From Fen-1273 sp963748405 (lineage in GTDB: Bacteria; Bacteroidota; Ignavibacteria; UBA10030; UBA6906): 64,000 nt of DNA. Below the pieces are notes generated by a model, which saw only the letters and a list, made by a program, of their open reading frames with translations, was not told the DNA's origin and did not search any database. The stretch lies in NCBI GenBank assembly GCA_963748405.1, contig CAVVIT010000011.1, positions 186,001 through 250,000 on the forward strand. Direction: 5' to 3'. The position numbers and the translations under genes are program-made. The first letter of the stretch is position 1; the number at the start of each line of letters is the position of its first letter. Below, one piece after another: positions 39,724-49,865 of this stretch.

Positions 39724-41865
39724 ATGTCTACGGGGATCCGTGCGGTCGGAGCGGTCATCTTTTTTCTCTCGTCGGGATTCGTCGGAAACGGCGGGGGGGA
39801 TGATCGGAACGCCCCCTCCGGTGTCCGTAAGACCGCCGATGACACGGACCGCAATTTCACCTCGGCGGGGAACATCGCTCTGACGGTGACAAATTACGGG
39901 ACGATCGGTGACCGGAACGCATACTGGCCCGACCAGCCGTCCTGCGAATATCCCCGCGGCTCCCGGATCGAGCATGAATACCAGGGGGGGCTCTGGTTCG
40001 GCGCCGTCTCCCGGAAATCGGGGCAGCAGCACGTCAGCACCGGGGCCACGGACCAGGCCTCCGGCTCCGTCACGGGGAAGGATTACGAATTCACCTCGGA
40101 TGCCGGTTCGGTGATGATCCAGCGTTCCTCCCTGTCGAGCTCCCAGTACTTCTCGGAAAACGCGGTCAGCCACCAGGATTTCGTCGCATCGTATTCCGAC
40201 CTGTACAGGACGCGCCCGACGACCGGGGACACCATTCCGGGGCACACCCCGCTCGGGATCACCGTCAGGCAGGAGAGCTACGCGTGGAACTTCCCGTTCG
40301 CGGACTTCTTCGTGATACTCAATTATACGATTTATAATGCAACGTCGGACACGCTGGATTCCGTCTACGTCGGGTTCTGGAACAACGCGTGCGTGAGGAA
40401 TACGAACAACGTCCGGCCGGGGACCACGGGATACTTCAACCACGGCGGCAACGGGTATTCCGACACGCTCCGGATGATGTACACGTTCGATTTTGACGGC
40501 ATTCCCGCGCCTCCCCCGGCCAACAGCTACATCGGCGTCCAGCTCCTGGGGGCGACCCCGTTTCCCCACGGCGTGGATTCGATCGGCAATCTCCGGAAAC
40601 GCACCTATTATAACGCGTGGATATACCGGAGTCTTGCCGGGGAGACAAACTACTTCTCCCCCCTCGACGACGCGGGGAACATCGGCGGCGCGCGGAGCAG
40701 GTTCGACCGGCTGGCCTCCTCCATGCCCCAGCAGTACATCGACCCTCTCCGGACGGCGGCGGGGAATTACACATCGCTGCTCTCCACGGGCCCGTTTTCG
40801 TCCCTCCTCCCGGGGGATTCGCTCAATGTCGTCTTCGGCGTAATCTGCGGCAAAAAAAACGGAACGCTGCCGGCAAATCTCGACACGCGGGACCAGAGAA
40901 AGATCCTGTATTCGAACGCCGCATTCTGCCAGAAGGCCTACCAGGGGGAGGATATCAACGGGAACAACACGCTCGATCCGGGGGAGGATCTCAACGGCAA
41001 CGGGCGCCTGGACCACTATCAGCTCCCCCAGCCGCCCCGTCCGCCGAAGGTCAGGGTGGACGTCGGGAATCAGAGCGTGACGGTCTACTGGGACAAATCC
41101 ACTTCCGAGCTCTCCGTCGATCCCGTCACGGGGGAGATGGATTTCGAAGGCTACAGGGTGTACCGCTCCACTCCGGGGTCTGATTTCACGGACCCGCAGG
41201 ATCTCCTGCTGAATCTCTCGCTCGTGGGGGATTTCGACGTGGCCGGCGACGGGATCGGGCATGACACGGGGTTCGACGCCGTTATCCTACCCGCCCCGAA
41301 GTACTTTCCCGGGGATACCGTGGGATACTGGTACCGTTTTCCCCCCGCGGGGACGAACATGACCCACCTGAACGGATGGCAGTACATCTACGGCGTCGCC
41401 GCGTACGACAGGGGGGATTCTTCCACGGGCGTGAGCTCGCTCCAGAGCAAGACCGAGATGGCGCGCGTCATTCCGGGCACGCCCCCCGCGCCGGCGGGAA
41501 CGAAGTCGGTCGGCGTCTATCCCAACCCGTATTACGGCGGCGCGGTCTGGGACGGCACGGGGGAGAGGAACAGGAAAATCTACTTCTATAATCTTCCGCA
41601 GCGGTGCGAGATCAGGATCTACACGCTCGCGGGGGACGTCGTTGCCGACATTCAGCACGACGGGGCCTCGTACGACGGCAGTGACATCGCGTGGTTCCGC
41701 CAGTTCAGCGGGACGCAGCTCCCTCCCCAGTTTTCCGGGGGGGAACACGCGTGGGATCTCATTACAAAATACGACCAGGCCATCGCCACCGGTCTCTATC
41801 TCTACACGGTCCGCGATTCGCAGACCGGGGAGACGGTGAAGGGCAAATTCCTGGTCATCAAATAA
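39724..41865 (+). CDS. Secreted surface protein with Por-type sorting-like C-terminus
   Basis: 713 residues. Short hydrophobic N-terminus (AVGAVIFFLSSGFVG), then beta-rich sequence with many aromatic residues. A calcium-binding-like repeat (DINGNNTLDPGEDLNGNGRLD) lies near residue 420. Fibronectin-III-like sequence follows (VRVDVGNQSVTVYWDKS, FEGYRVYRST). The end has SVGVYPNPYYGG and ATGLYLYTVRDSQTGE with a terminal lysine-rich strand, the form of a type IX secretion sorting domain. No enzyme motif seen. No Shine-Dalgarno before the ATG. First of seven surface genes. Confidence 0.8.
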   Translation: MSTGIRAVGAVIFFLSSGFVGNGGGDDRNAPSGVRKTADDTDRNFTSAGNIALTVTNYGTIGDRNAYWPDQPSCEYPRGSRIEHEYQGGLWFGAVSRKSGQQHVSTGATDQASGSVTGKDYEFTSDAGSVMIQRSSLSSSQYFSENAVSHQDFVASYSDLYRTRPTTGDTIPGHTPLGITVRQESYAWNFPFADFFVILNYTIYNATSDTLDSVYVGFWNNACVRNTNNVRPGTTGYFNHGGNGYSDTLRMMYTFDFDGIPAPPPANSYIGVQLLGATPFPHGVDSIGNLRKRTYYNAWIYRSLAGETNYFSPLDDAGNIGGARSRFDRLASSMPQQYIDPLRTAAGNYTSLLSTGPFSSLLPGDSLNVVFGVICGKKNGTLPANLDTRDQRKILYSNAAFCQKAYQGEDINGNNTLDPGEDLNGNGRLDHYQLPQPPRPPKVRVDVGNQSVTVYWDKSTSELSVDPVTGEMDFEGYRVYRSTPGSDFTDPQDLLLNLSLVGDFDVAGDGIGHDTGFDAVILPAPKYFPGDTVGYWYRFPPAGTNMTHLNGWQYIYGVAAYDRGDSSTGVSSLQSKTEMARVIPGTPPAPAGTKSVGVYPNPYYGGAVWDGTGERNRKIYFYNLPQRCEIRIYTLAGDVVADIQHDGASYDGSDIAWFRQFSGTQLPPQFSGGEHAWDLITKYDQAIATGLYLYTVRDSQTGETVKGKFLVIK

Positions 41866-41909
41866 CCGCGGCATTTCTCATCATTCACTTTCTTACAAGG
41901 AGGATCGAT

Positions 41910-44141
41910 ATGAAGAGGCTGATATCACTTGTGTGCCTTCTGGCCCTCGGGGCGTTGCCTCTGCTCGCGCAGACGTACCCCCATGTTGCGATTCAGGATC
42001 TGCAGAAGGTTCCGATCGACTCGCTGCTCCTGGCGGACACGCTCCAGGCAAGCACGACGCGTTTCTCCATCCAGGCGTCCCGGTATTATCACGACACGGT
42101 CGAGACGACCGGCATCGTCGTCATCCCGAAGGGCGTCATGGGATTCAACAGCTCGGGCTGGAGCATGCTCCTGTACGATACCGCCAGCATCAGCCAGTGG
42201 CGGGGCATCTGGGTGAAGATCAACGTCATCACGGACAGCTCCCAGGCGAAGCTTGACGGGTTTGACGCCGTGGAGCCGGGAGACGTCATCACGATCCGCG
42301 GCTGGATCGATGAATTCCCGACCAATGCGCTCAGCAGCCTGACGCAGTTCGTCTACCTTCCCGGGAAACAGATCACGCCGATCGGCCACGTCGCCGTTCC
42401 CGCCCCGACACCGCTCACGGTCTCCACGTTCTACCAGGGTCCCTACCCGGGCGGGAAGATCCGTTACAGCACGGGAGAGCCGTACGAAGGGATGTATGTC
42501 CAGCTGACGAACCTCGTCATCCCCTCCTACAGCAACGCGACGAACGGCACGTTCAATCTCATCCAGAACGGGAACCAGATCTCGATGTATGACGCGTCCG
42601 ATTATTACACGCTCCGGCGCGCCAATCCCGCCGGCTATCCCTACAAGCTCCCGCCGATCCAGGCGTCGATTGATACGATCCGCGGCGTCATGTGGGTCGT
42701 CTCCGGCGGCGACAACCCGAAGGGGTACGAGATCGCCCCGATGCTCCCGGGAGACCTCGTCATCGGGACGACGAACCCCGCGATCACTTCGGCGCGGCGG
42801 ACGCCGATGGCCCCCCGGCCGACGGACACGGTGCACGTCTCGGTCCAGGCCTATGCCCAGTCGGGCGGCGCTCCGATCGACTCCGTCAAGCTGTTCTACA
42901 GGTTCAACAGCAGCGCCTTCGTCTCCCTGCCGATGACCCCCCCGACGACCGACAGCACGTGGAAAGGGGTCATTCCCCCCGCCTCCGATTCGACGTTCGT
43001 CCGTTATTACATGCGGGCGTTTGATCATTCGGGGAAAGTGACACCCCTGGTGAGCTACTCGTCGAGCAGCAGCACCGACACCTCGCAGGGCTTCTTCTTC
43101 TACGAGTCGATGAACCGCGCGCTCACGATCAAGGACATCCAGTACACGCCGTTCTCGAACGGATACAGCCCGTATGCGGCCGACACGGTGACCGCCGGAG
43201 CCGTCGTCACGGTTGCAGGTGTCGTCACGGCCGACACGAGCGACATCTATCTGAACGGGAACCCGGCAAGCACCGTCGGCGGGACGTACGGATGGTACAT
43301 GCAGTCCGGCAACGCTCCCTGGAGCGGCCTCTGGATCGTCGGCGACTCGACGATGTACAAGCTCCATCACGGCGACAGCGTCGCCGTCACGGGATCCGTT
43401 GAAGAATGGTACAGTTTCGGTCAGAGGGTGACGACGAGGTTGTCGGGGATCCATAACCCGGTCGTCCGGACGACGGGGAACCCGATCCCGGCGGCGGTCG
43501 CGAAGGCGACGAGCGTGTTCGCCGCCAATATTGCGAGCGGCAACGCGAACGCGGAGCCGTACGAGGGGATGCTCGTGAAATTCACGAACGCGAAGGTGAC
43601 GAACCTCGCGCCCTATTTTTCGGACGCGACGTGGTACGAGGTCAACGACGGCACCGGCGCGGTCTGGGTGCACAGGGACGGGAAGAACTCCTACACGAAC
43701 ATCCCGGCCGACACGGCGACGCACCCGACGTGGAAGGTCCTCAAGCTCAACGACAAGATCTCCACGCTGACGGGGATCATCCATTTCAGCGTGAACAGGT
43801 ACAAGCTCGTACCGCGGACGGACGCCGATTTCGGCACGATCACGGGGATCGAGCAGGTCCCGGGTGCCGCGATGCCGGTGAAGTACGCGCTCGAGCAGAA
43901 TTACCCCAACCCCTTCAACCCGGCCACGGTGATTGAATTCCGGCTGCCGCAGGCGGGAGCTGTCAGCCTGAAGGTGTACAACGTCCTGGGACAGCTCGTC
44001 ACGACGCTCGCCGACGGCGTGCAGCCGGCCGGGAATTACACCGTCCGGTTCGAGGGACAGAATCTCTCCTCCGGAGTCTATTTCTACCGTCTGCAGTCCG
44101 GGTCGTTCGTCCAGGTCCGGAAGATGATGCTTCTGAAGTAA
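41910..44141 (+). CDS. Secreted multi-domain beta protein with type IX sorting domain
   Basis: 743 residues. A clear signal peptide (MKRLISLVCLLALGALPLLAQ) is followed by repeated OB-fold-like segments (DGFDAVEPGDVITIRGWIDE; DTVTAGAVVTVAGVVTADTS). An Ig/Fn3-like middle comes next, then a textbook Por C-terminal domain (ALEQNYPNPFNPATVIEF, YNVLGQLVTTL, LSSGVYFYRL). AAGGAGG precedes the ATG. Known family behaviour: export across the outer membrane by type IX secretion with tail removal. Biological role unknown. Confidence 0.85.
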   Translation: MKRLISLVCLLALGALPLLAQTYPHVAIQDLQKVPIDSLLLADTLQASTTRFSIQASRYYHDTVETTGIVVIPKGVMGFNSSGWSMLLYDTASISQWRGIWVKINVITDSSQAKLDGFDAVEPGDVITIRGWIDEFPTNALSSLTQFVYLPGKQITPIGHVAVPAPTPLTVSTFYQGPYPGGKIRYSTGEPYEGMYVQLTNLVIPSYSNATNGTFNLIQNGNQISMYDASDYYTLRRANPAGYPYKLPPIQASIDTIRGVMWVVSGGDNPKGYEIAPMLPGDLVIGTTNPAITSARRTPMAPRPTDTVHVSVQAYAQSGGAPIDSVKLFYRFNSSAFVSLPMTPPTTDSTWKGVIPPASDSTFVRYYMRAFDHSGKVTPLVSYSSSSSTDTSQGFFFYESMNRALTIKDIQYTPFSNGYSPYAADTVTAGAVVTVAGVVTADTSDIYLNGNPASTVGGTYGWYMQSGNAPWSGLWIVGDSTMYKLHHGDSVAVTGSVEEWYSFGQRVTTRLSGIHNPVVRTTGNPIPAAVAKATSVFAANIASGNANAEPYEGMLVKFTNAKVTNLAPYFSDATWYEVNDGTGAVWVHRDGKNSYTNIPADTATHPTWKVLKLNDKISTLTGIIHFSVNRYKLVPRTDADFGTITGIEQVPGAAMPVKYALEQNYPNPFNPATVIEFRLPQAGAVSLKVYNVLGQLVTTLADGVQPAGNYTVRFEGQNLSSGVYFYRLQSGSFVQVRKMMLLK

Positions 44142-44160
44142 AGTTTCCCAGCCATTGCCA

Positions 44161-44181
44161 GGGGGCGCCTTTGGCGCCCCC
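44161..44181 (+). other. Strong hairpin between surface genes
   Basis: Nine-base perfect arms (GGGGGCGCC and its complement) around TTT, 19 bases after the preceding stop. No T-tract follows, so partial termination or mRNA stabilisation is more likely than full termination. Confidence 0.5.
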
Positions 44182-44199
44182 GAAGCAATCCGGTGAATA

Positions 44200-45972
44200 T
44201 TGACGCGTAACCACCTCATATATCCTGTTGTCCTTGTCCTCCTGTGCAACTCCCTGAGCTGCAGGGAGCATCTCGTCGACGCCCCCCTGGCAAACAGGAC
44301 GCCGAAGACGTCGCTGTGGCTGTACCCGCAGGCGGAGATCCGCGCCGGGGTGAGCAAAGAACAGCTTCACTGGTGGGGGGAAGACCCGGACGGCGTGGTC
44401 CGGGGGTATCTGTTCGGATTCCGGATTGTCGGGCAGCCTGTGACGTCCCCCCCCGCGCCCGATACGATGCGCTACGTCTGGACGACGGCCACCGACACGA
44501 CGATACTCTTTCCGCTTGACACGGCCTTCGCCCGGTTCGCGGTGACCGTCCGCGCCGTGGACAATACGTTCGGCGGGCTGCCGGACCGCGCCCCGGTCCG
44601 CATTTCCCCGTTTCCGTACTGGGACGTGAACGACGACGGCATTTTCGACAGCGGCGATATGCGGCTCGACGGGCTGAGCGGCGCCATGGATCCCGCCGGC
44701 AGTACGCTGACGTTCCCGGTGGTGAATTCCCCTCCGTCGGTCAGTTTCGTGCCGAACCCGAACGATCCGACGATCCCCCTGAAACAGCCGGACACGACGT
44801 ACACCGCGGTGACGTTTTCATGGACGGGGAGCGACCCTGACGGGAACAACACGCTCCGTTCGTACCGCATCGCGCTCAATGACACGGGGAACGCGTCGAA
44901 CTGGGTCACGCTCTCCCTTCGCGATACGCTGATCTCGTTCGTGGTTCCCCGCTCCAGGAGCGACGCGGCCTCCCCCGTGCAGGGGACGCCGGTCCCGGCC
45001 GATATCTACAGCGGCTCGTTCCTGAGCAGGCGGCTGCTCGGCCAGATTCAGGGCCTCCGGCTCGATGCGCCGAACGTCCTCTATCTTCAGGTGAAGGACG
45101 TGGCCGGCGCCTACAGTCCCGCGATCACGATGCCGTCGGGGACGGACCACTGGTTTGTGAAGAGGCCGCGCGGGAAGCTCCTCATCGTCAACGATTACAT
45201 CAACTCCGACGGTGACCTCGCGCTTTCCACGTACCAGAGAAACCTCGCGAACATCCCCGGGGGTCAGTTCATGCAGGTCGACATGCTCAATATCGGCGCG
45301 GGGCTTTCGGCGGCCGATAAAAATTACGGCAAGCCCGGGCCGTTCACCCCTCCCTTCGTCGACCCGGCGCTCATCCAGACGTTCCTGCTGTACGATTACA
45401 TTTTCTGGTACACGGACCAGTATCCGAGCCTGGGGACGGCGCAGCTCTCTCTCTTCACGTACATGCAGAACGGCGGGAAGGTGCTTTTCTCGACGACGTT
45501 CCAGAGCGGCCTCGACCCGCGCGCCGCGTTCAAAGACTTTGCGCCGATCGACAGCATCAGCAGCGCCCCGTTCACCCCCCGCCCCGCGCCGGGCGACACG
45601 AGGATCCCCGTGAACTACAGGGTCTACGCCGACAGCACGGGGGGCGGCGCATTGTACCCGCAGCTCGCCTTCATCGTGCCGACCCCCCCCGCGCCGTTCC
45701 ATTTTGTGTTCATGCGCCCGATCTACCGGCGCGCCGACGCGCGGTACATCTACCACCTCCAGCCGGATACGGCGAACACCCCGCCGCGGTACATCGGTGA
45801 GCCCAATATCGCCGCCGTCGACGGCCAGCGCACGATCGTGTTCGTGGGCCTCCCGCTCCACCTGCTCGACAACACGGTCTACGGAAATCCCGACGGCCTC
45901 CAGGCATTTTTCAACAGGGTGTTCCTCCAGGAATTCAACCCGCTCCATAAAGTCAACAGGGCAAAATTCTGA
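44200..45972 (+). CDS. Surface lipoprotein of unknown function
   Basis: 590 residues. N-terminal hydrophobic signal with lipobox-like LSC (LVLLCNSLSC). The body has Fn3/Ig-like segments (VTFSWTGSDPDGNNTLRSYRIALND) and a later domain with LLIVNDYINSDGD, DYIFWYTDQ and NGGKVLFSTTFQSG, which recalls class-I amidotransferase-like or ThuA-like folds without catalytic residues I can name. No ATG fits; TTG at 44200 is the only in-frame start codon after a stop. Its last bases overlap the TonB receptor start. Confidence 0.75.
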   Translation: MTRNHLIYPVVLVLLCNSLSCREHLVDAPLANRTPKTSLWLYPQAEIRAGVSKEQLHWWGEDPDGVVRGYLFGFRIVGQPVTSPPAPDTMRYVWTTATDTTILFPLDTAFARFAVTVRAVDNTFGGLPDRAPVRISPFPYWDVNDDGIFDSGDMRLDGLSGAMDPAGSTLTFPVVNSPPSVSFVPNPNDPTIPLKQPDTTYTAVTFSWTGSDPDGNNTLRSYRIALNDTGNASNWVTLSLRDTLISFVVPRSRSDAASPVQGTPVPADIYSGSFLSRRLLGQIQGLRLDAPNVLYLQVKDVAGAYSPAITMPSGTDHWFVKRPRGKLLIVNDYINSDGDLALSTYQRNLANIPGGQFMQVDMLNIGAGLSAADKNYGKPGPFTPPFVDPALIQTFLLYDYIFWYTDQYPSLGTAQLSLFTYMQNGGKVLFSTTFQSGLDPRAAFKDFAPIDSISSAPFTPRPAPGDTRIPVNYRVYADSTGGGALYPQLAFIVPTPPAPFHFVFMRPIYRRADARYIYHLQPDTANTPPRYIGEPNIAAVDGQRTIVFVGLPLHLLDNTVYGNPDGLQAFFNRVFLQEFNPLHKVNRAKF

Positions 45973-48842
45973 TGCGCGTGCCGTTCCACATAGGCGTCCT
46001 GTGCTGTTTCCTGCTGGCCCTCCCCGCGGCACGGGCGCAGGGGGTGCCCCCTGCGGACAAGGGGCGCATACAGGGGAAGATCGTGGACGCGAAGACCGGT
46101 GAAGGCCTCCCGGGGGCGAACGTGACGGTCAAGGGGACGTACTACGGCGGGTCGAGCGACTTTGACGGCAACGTCAGGATAGAGAAAGTAAACCCCGGGG
46201 TCTACGTCCTGGAAGTCTCGCTCCTCGGCTACAAGATCGTGCAGTTCACGAACGTCACCGTGGTGGCGGGTCAGACCTCGACGATCCGCGCCAGGATGGA
46301 AGAAACGATACTCGCCGTGGGTCAGGAAGTCGTTGTCGTGGGGGAAAAGCCCCTCTTTGACATCGAGGAAACCTCGAGCAAACGGAACATCGCGCAGGCC
46401 GACATACAGGCTGCGGCCGTGCAGGACGTCCAGGGGCTCGTCTCGCTCCAGCCCGGGGTCGTTCTTGCCGACAACGAGATTCACATACGGGGCGGCCGCG
46501 CATCCGAAAACGCCTACCTTGTCGACGGCATCTCCGTCCAGGATCCCCTGGCGGGGACGGGGTTCGGCCTCCAGCTCAGCCCCGAATCGATACAGGATGC
46601 GGAGGTGATCACGGGGGGGTACAACGCGGAATACGGACAGGCGACGTCCGGGATCGTCAGCATCACGACGAGGGACGGCGCGGACCGGTATGCCGGCACG
46701 TTCTCCTACAAGACCGATCATCCCGGGAACCCGGCGTACCGCGGGAACTGGAACACCGACATTTTCAACGCGACGGTGAGCGGACCGGAACCGATCACGA
46801 CGACACTCCTGCCCGCCCTCGGCGTGCAGATACCGGGACAGATGAGCTTCTTTGCCACCGTCTACGCGGACCTCACCGACGGGTACACCCGGTGGGTCGA
46901 AACCGTGGGGGCCGACAACCGCGTGAGCGGCTACCAGGTCGAAGCGCCGAACGGCCTGTATTCGTCGATATTTCCCTCGGGGGGCGGATCGGCGTTTTCT
47001 CCCCGCAGGAGCAACAATTACTCCCTGATGGGGAAGCTCACGTACAAGCCCGAGAGCACGACGAAGATCTCCTACACGTACAACGAATCCGTGGTGATCG
47101 ATCAGAACACGCAGACGATCGAGGCGACGCTCGAGCACGTCGAGCCGAACCCGGGGTATCAGTTCCTCTTCCAGTACATTCCCGACAGCGCCAACACGTT
47201 CACGCAGGTGAACATCCTGCACTCGATCTCCTGGACGCAGACGCTGAGCAAGCAGGCGTTCTTCGAGCTGCGGCTGAGCAAGTACACCGCGCACGTCAGG
47301 GGAGACGCCAACGGAAAGCCCTTCAGTTCCTACATCGAGCCCCAGGACATCGTCAAGTACCCGGTCAGGTACTACAATCAGGGAACCGACACGGTCGGCG
47401 TCGTTCCCGGGGACGGGTTCTATGACGTCGGCTCCCCGACGGTGTGGACCGACCATTACATGGACGAGTATACGGTCAAGTTCGACCTGACGAATTTCTT
47501 CACCGAGCGGAACAAGTTCAAGACCGGCATCGAGATGCGGTTCGAGAACATGCAGATGATCGACATGGTGGACCCGTGGGTGAAGCCGCTGGGGTACGAC
47601 AACGACATTTACTCGGTGAAGACGGCGCAGGGCGCGCTGTACGCGCAGGACAACATCACCATGAGCGGCATGATTCTCAATTTCGGCGCGCGGCTCGACT
47701 ACTGGATGCCGGGCAAGTACGTCGATGACGTCGCCGCCGACACCTCCTCTGCCGTCATCATCAGTCCCGGGATCCGCCAGCAATACATGCACGACACGTT
47801 CTCCCTCTTCGGCCGCCGGTTCAAGGCGCGGCTCAGCCCCCGTCTCGGAATCTCGCACCCGATCTCGGACAACCAGTCGTTGTTCTTTTCGTACGGACAT
47901 TTTTCCAAATTCCCCCGCCCCCAGTTCGTGTACGCAAAGCTCGACAGGACGAGCGTCCGCTCGTCGCTTCCCGTGGGGAACCCGGACCTGAACCCCGAGA
48001 CCACCGTGGCCTACGAGCTGGGGATACGCAACCAGCTTTCGGGGAACGACGTGCTGACGGTGACCGCGTACTACAAGGACATCTTCGATTACGTCACCGA
48101 GGCGACGGTCCAGCGGATCGGCGGACCCGGGGGATCGCAGTACTATACGACGTACCTGAACTCGGACTACGGCCGGTCGCGGGGCCTGGAGGCGGAGTAC
48201 ATCAAGCGGATCGGCGACTGGTTCAACGGCACCCTCTCCGGTTCCTATTCGATCGCGACGGGAAAAAGTTCGACGCCCGATGAATCGCTCTTCCGCCTCC
48301 AGCAGGGTCAGCCCGAGAACATCAAGGAGAGCTATCTGATCTGGGACCGTCCCCTGCAGGTGTCGATGAACCTGAACTTCACGGTCCCGAAGGACAGGCC
48401 CCTGTTCGGCGTGGACGTCCTGCGGGACATGAACCTCTTCGTGCGGGTGTTCTACGAGTCCGGGAAGCGGTACACGCCCCAGATCTTCACCGGGATCGAC
48501 GCCTCCTCCGGCCGGCCGCAGTACGTGAGCGATCTCAACAACCTGGAGGGTTCGATCGGGCAGTACTGGTTCTGGATCGACCTGAATTTTGAGAAGTACT
48601 TCGACCTGGGATTCGGCCGTCTCGTGGCGAGCGTCGAGGTGCAGAACCTCCTCGACAGGAAGAACTCGCAGATCATCAACCCGGTGACCGGGCGCGCGTA
48701 CGAATACGGCGACCCGACGCCGACGAGCTACAACGACCCCCTGTACCCGCAGCTCACCGGGACGGTGAGCCCGTTTCCGTACGACCCCTCCCGGTACCTG
48801 AATCCGCGCACCGTCCGGTTCAGCCTGGCCCTGAGGTTCTGA
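45972..48842 (+). CDS. TonB-dependent outer-membrane receptor with CarboxypepD-reg-like domain
   Basis: 956 residues. Signal peptide (CCFLLALPAARAQG). A carboxypeptidase-regulatory-like beta domain follows (GRIQGKIVDAKTGEGLPGANVTVKG). The plug is IHIRGGRASENAYLVDGISVQDPL and YNAEYGQATSGIVSITTRDG. A large 22-strand barrel ends FSLALRF. Such receptors import large nutrients or, in SusC-like form, glycans. The substrate is unknown and no SusD partner is adjacent. It starts one base inside the previous stop codon, so translation is coupled. Confidence 0.92.
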   Translation: MRVPFHIGVLCCFLLALPAARAQGVPPADKGRIQGKIVDAKTGEGLPGANVTVKGTYYGGSSDFDGNVRIEKVNPGVYVLEVSLLGYKIVQFTNVTVVAGQTSTIRARMEETILAVGQEVVVVGEKPLFDIEETSSKRNIAQADIQAAAVQDVQGLVSLQPGVVLADNEIHIRGGRASENAYLVDGISVQDPLAGTGFGLQLSPESIQDAEVITGGYNAEYGQATSGIVSITTRDGADRYAGTFSYKTDHPGNPAYRGNWNTDIFNATVSGPEPITTTLLPALGVQIPGQMSFFATVYADLTDGYTRWVETVGADNRVSGYQVEAPNGLYSSIFPSGGGSAFSPRRSNNYSLMGKLTYKPESTTKISYTYNESVVIDQNTQTIEATLEHVEPNPGYQFLFQYIPDSANTFTQVNILHSISWTQTLSKQAFFELRLSKYTAHVRGDANGKPFSSYIEPQDIVKYPVRYYNQGTDTVGVVPGDGFYDVGSPTVWTDHYMDEYTVKFDLTNFFTERNKFKTGIEMRFENMQMIDMVDPWVKPLGYDNDIYSVKTAQGALYAQDNITMSGMILNFGARLDYWMPGKYVDDVAADTSSAVIISPGIRQQYMHDTFSLFGRRFKARLSPRLGISHPISDNQSLFFSYGHFSKFPRPQFVYAKLDRTSVRSSLPVGNPDLNPETTVAYELGIRNQLSGNDVLTVTAYYKDIFDYVTEATVQRIGGPGGSQYYTTYLNSDYGRSRGLEAEYIKRIGDWFNGTLSGSYSIATGKSSTPDESLFRLQQGQPENIKESYLIWDRPLQVSMNLNFTVPKDRPLFGVDVLRDMNLFVRVFYESGKRYTPQIFTGIDASSGRPQYVSDLNNLEGSIGQYWFWIDLNFEKYFDLGFGRLVASVEVQNLLDRKNSQIINPVTGRAYEYGDPTPTSYNDPLYPQLTGTVSPFPYDPSRYLNPRTVRFSLALRF

Positions 48843-48843
48843 C

Positions 48844-49863
48844 ATGAAGGGGACCTCCCGCCATATCGTCCTCCTGGTCCTCTGCGCGGCCTGCTCGGCG
48901 CCCGCGCCGGCCCAGCTCGTGCCCAACCTGGGGGGACAGAGGGCGGGGATCTCGGCTTTCCAGTTCCTCAAGATCGGCGTCGGCGCCAGGGGCGTCGCGA
49001 TGGGAGAGTCGTTCGTCGCCTCGGCCAACGACGTCACCGCCCTGTACTGGAACCCGGCGGCGCTCGTCCAGTTCACGCAGGACCAGGCGATCGCCGCCCA
49101 CACCGAGTATCTTGTCGACATCAAGCACGAATTTTTCGGCGTCGTCTGGCACCCGTCGGGGCAGGACGCGCTGGGTGCGTCGTTCACCTCGCTGCACATG
49201 TCGGACATGGAGATTACGACGGAGACGCAGCCGTTCGGGACGGGCCGGTACTTCACGTTCGGCGACATCGCCGCGGGGCTTTCCTACGGCAGGAAGATGA
49301 CGGACCAGTTCAGCTTCGGGGCAACGGTGAAATACGTCCAGGAAACGCTCGACGTCCTGAAAATGCGCTCGGTCATGGTCGACATCGGCACCTGGTACTG
49401 GACGGGCCTCGGCACGTCGCGCTTTGCGGTGGCGATCGCGAATTTCGGTTCCGACGTGTCCCCGAAAGGGACCGTGACGCAGTTCGGCGGGACACAACTG
49501 TCGACGTTCCAGTCGTTCTCCGTTCCGACGGAATTCCGCCTGGGCTTCGCGATGGAACCCGTGCAGACGGACGACCAGATGCTGACGACCTCCGTCCAGC
49601 TCAATCACCCGAACGACAACGCCGAAAACGTCCGCTTCGGTCTTGAATACGCGTATCAGAAGACATTCTTCCTCCGGGCCGGGATCAAGCGGACGATCGG
49701 CCAGCAGTTTCTCGGGGAAGATCTGACCTCCGAGGAAAGTTTTACGCTCGGGGCGGGGGTCCTCGTGCCGATGGGGCTGAGCGTGATCGGGGCCGATTAC
49801 GCCTTCGCCAACTACGGCCGTCTGGGCGCCGTGCACCGGTTCAATCTCTCATTCACGCTCTGA
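48844..49863 (+). CDS. PorV/PorQ-family outer-membrane protein
   Basis: 339 residues. Signal peptide ending near PAPAQ, then the family's opening strands: SAFQFLKIGVGARGVAMGESFVA and DVTALYWNPAAL. Aromatic terminus FNLSFTL. PorV shuttles type IX cargo and PorQ is related. Location in a cluster with type IX-exported proteins suits a role in export or attachment. Which of the two it is cannot be told from sequence alone. Confidence 0.85.
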   Translation: MKGTSRHIVLLVLCAACSAPAPAQLVPNLGGQRAGISAFQFLKIGVGARGVAMGESFVASANDVTALYWNPAALVQFTQDQAIAAHTEYLVDIKHEFFGVVWHPSGQDALGASFTSLHMSDMEITTETQPFGTGRYFTFGDIAAGLSYGRKMTDQFSFGATVKYVQETLDVLKMRSVMVDIGTWYWTGLGTSRFAVAIANFGSDVSPKGTVTQFGGTQLSTFQSFSVPTEFRLGFAMEPVQTDDQMLTTSVQLNHPNDNAENVRFGLEYAYQKTFFLRAGIKRTIGQQFLGEDLTSEESFTLGAGVLVPMGLSVIGADYAFANYGRLGAVHRFNLSFTL

Positions 49864-49865
49864 CC

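Noticed and set aside
6762..44181. GC-rich hairpins at 6762, 8837, 14087 and 44161 as a REP family served by the Y1-like protein
   Set aside because: Their arms differ in sequence, they are few, and the Y1-like protein lacks the metal-binding histidines. They look like independent terminator or leader hairpins.
45879..49268. 1129-residue minus-strand open frame opposite the TonB receptor gene
   Set aside because: Very long but Arg/Val/His-rich and motif-free. It crosses three well-supported plus-strand genes.
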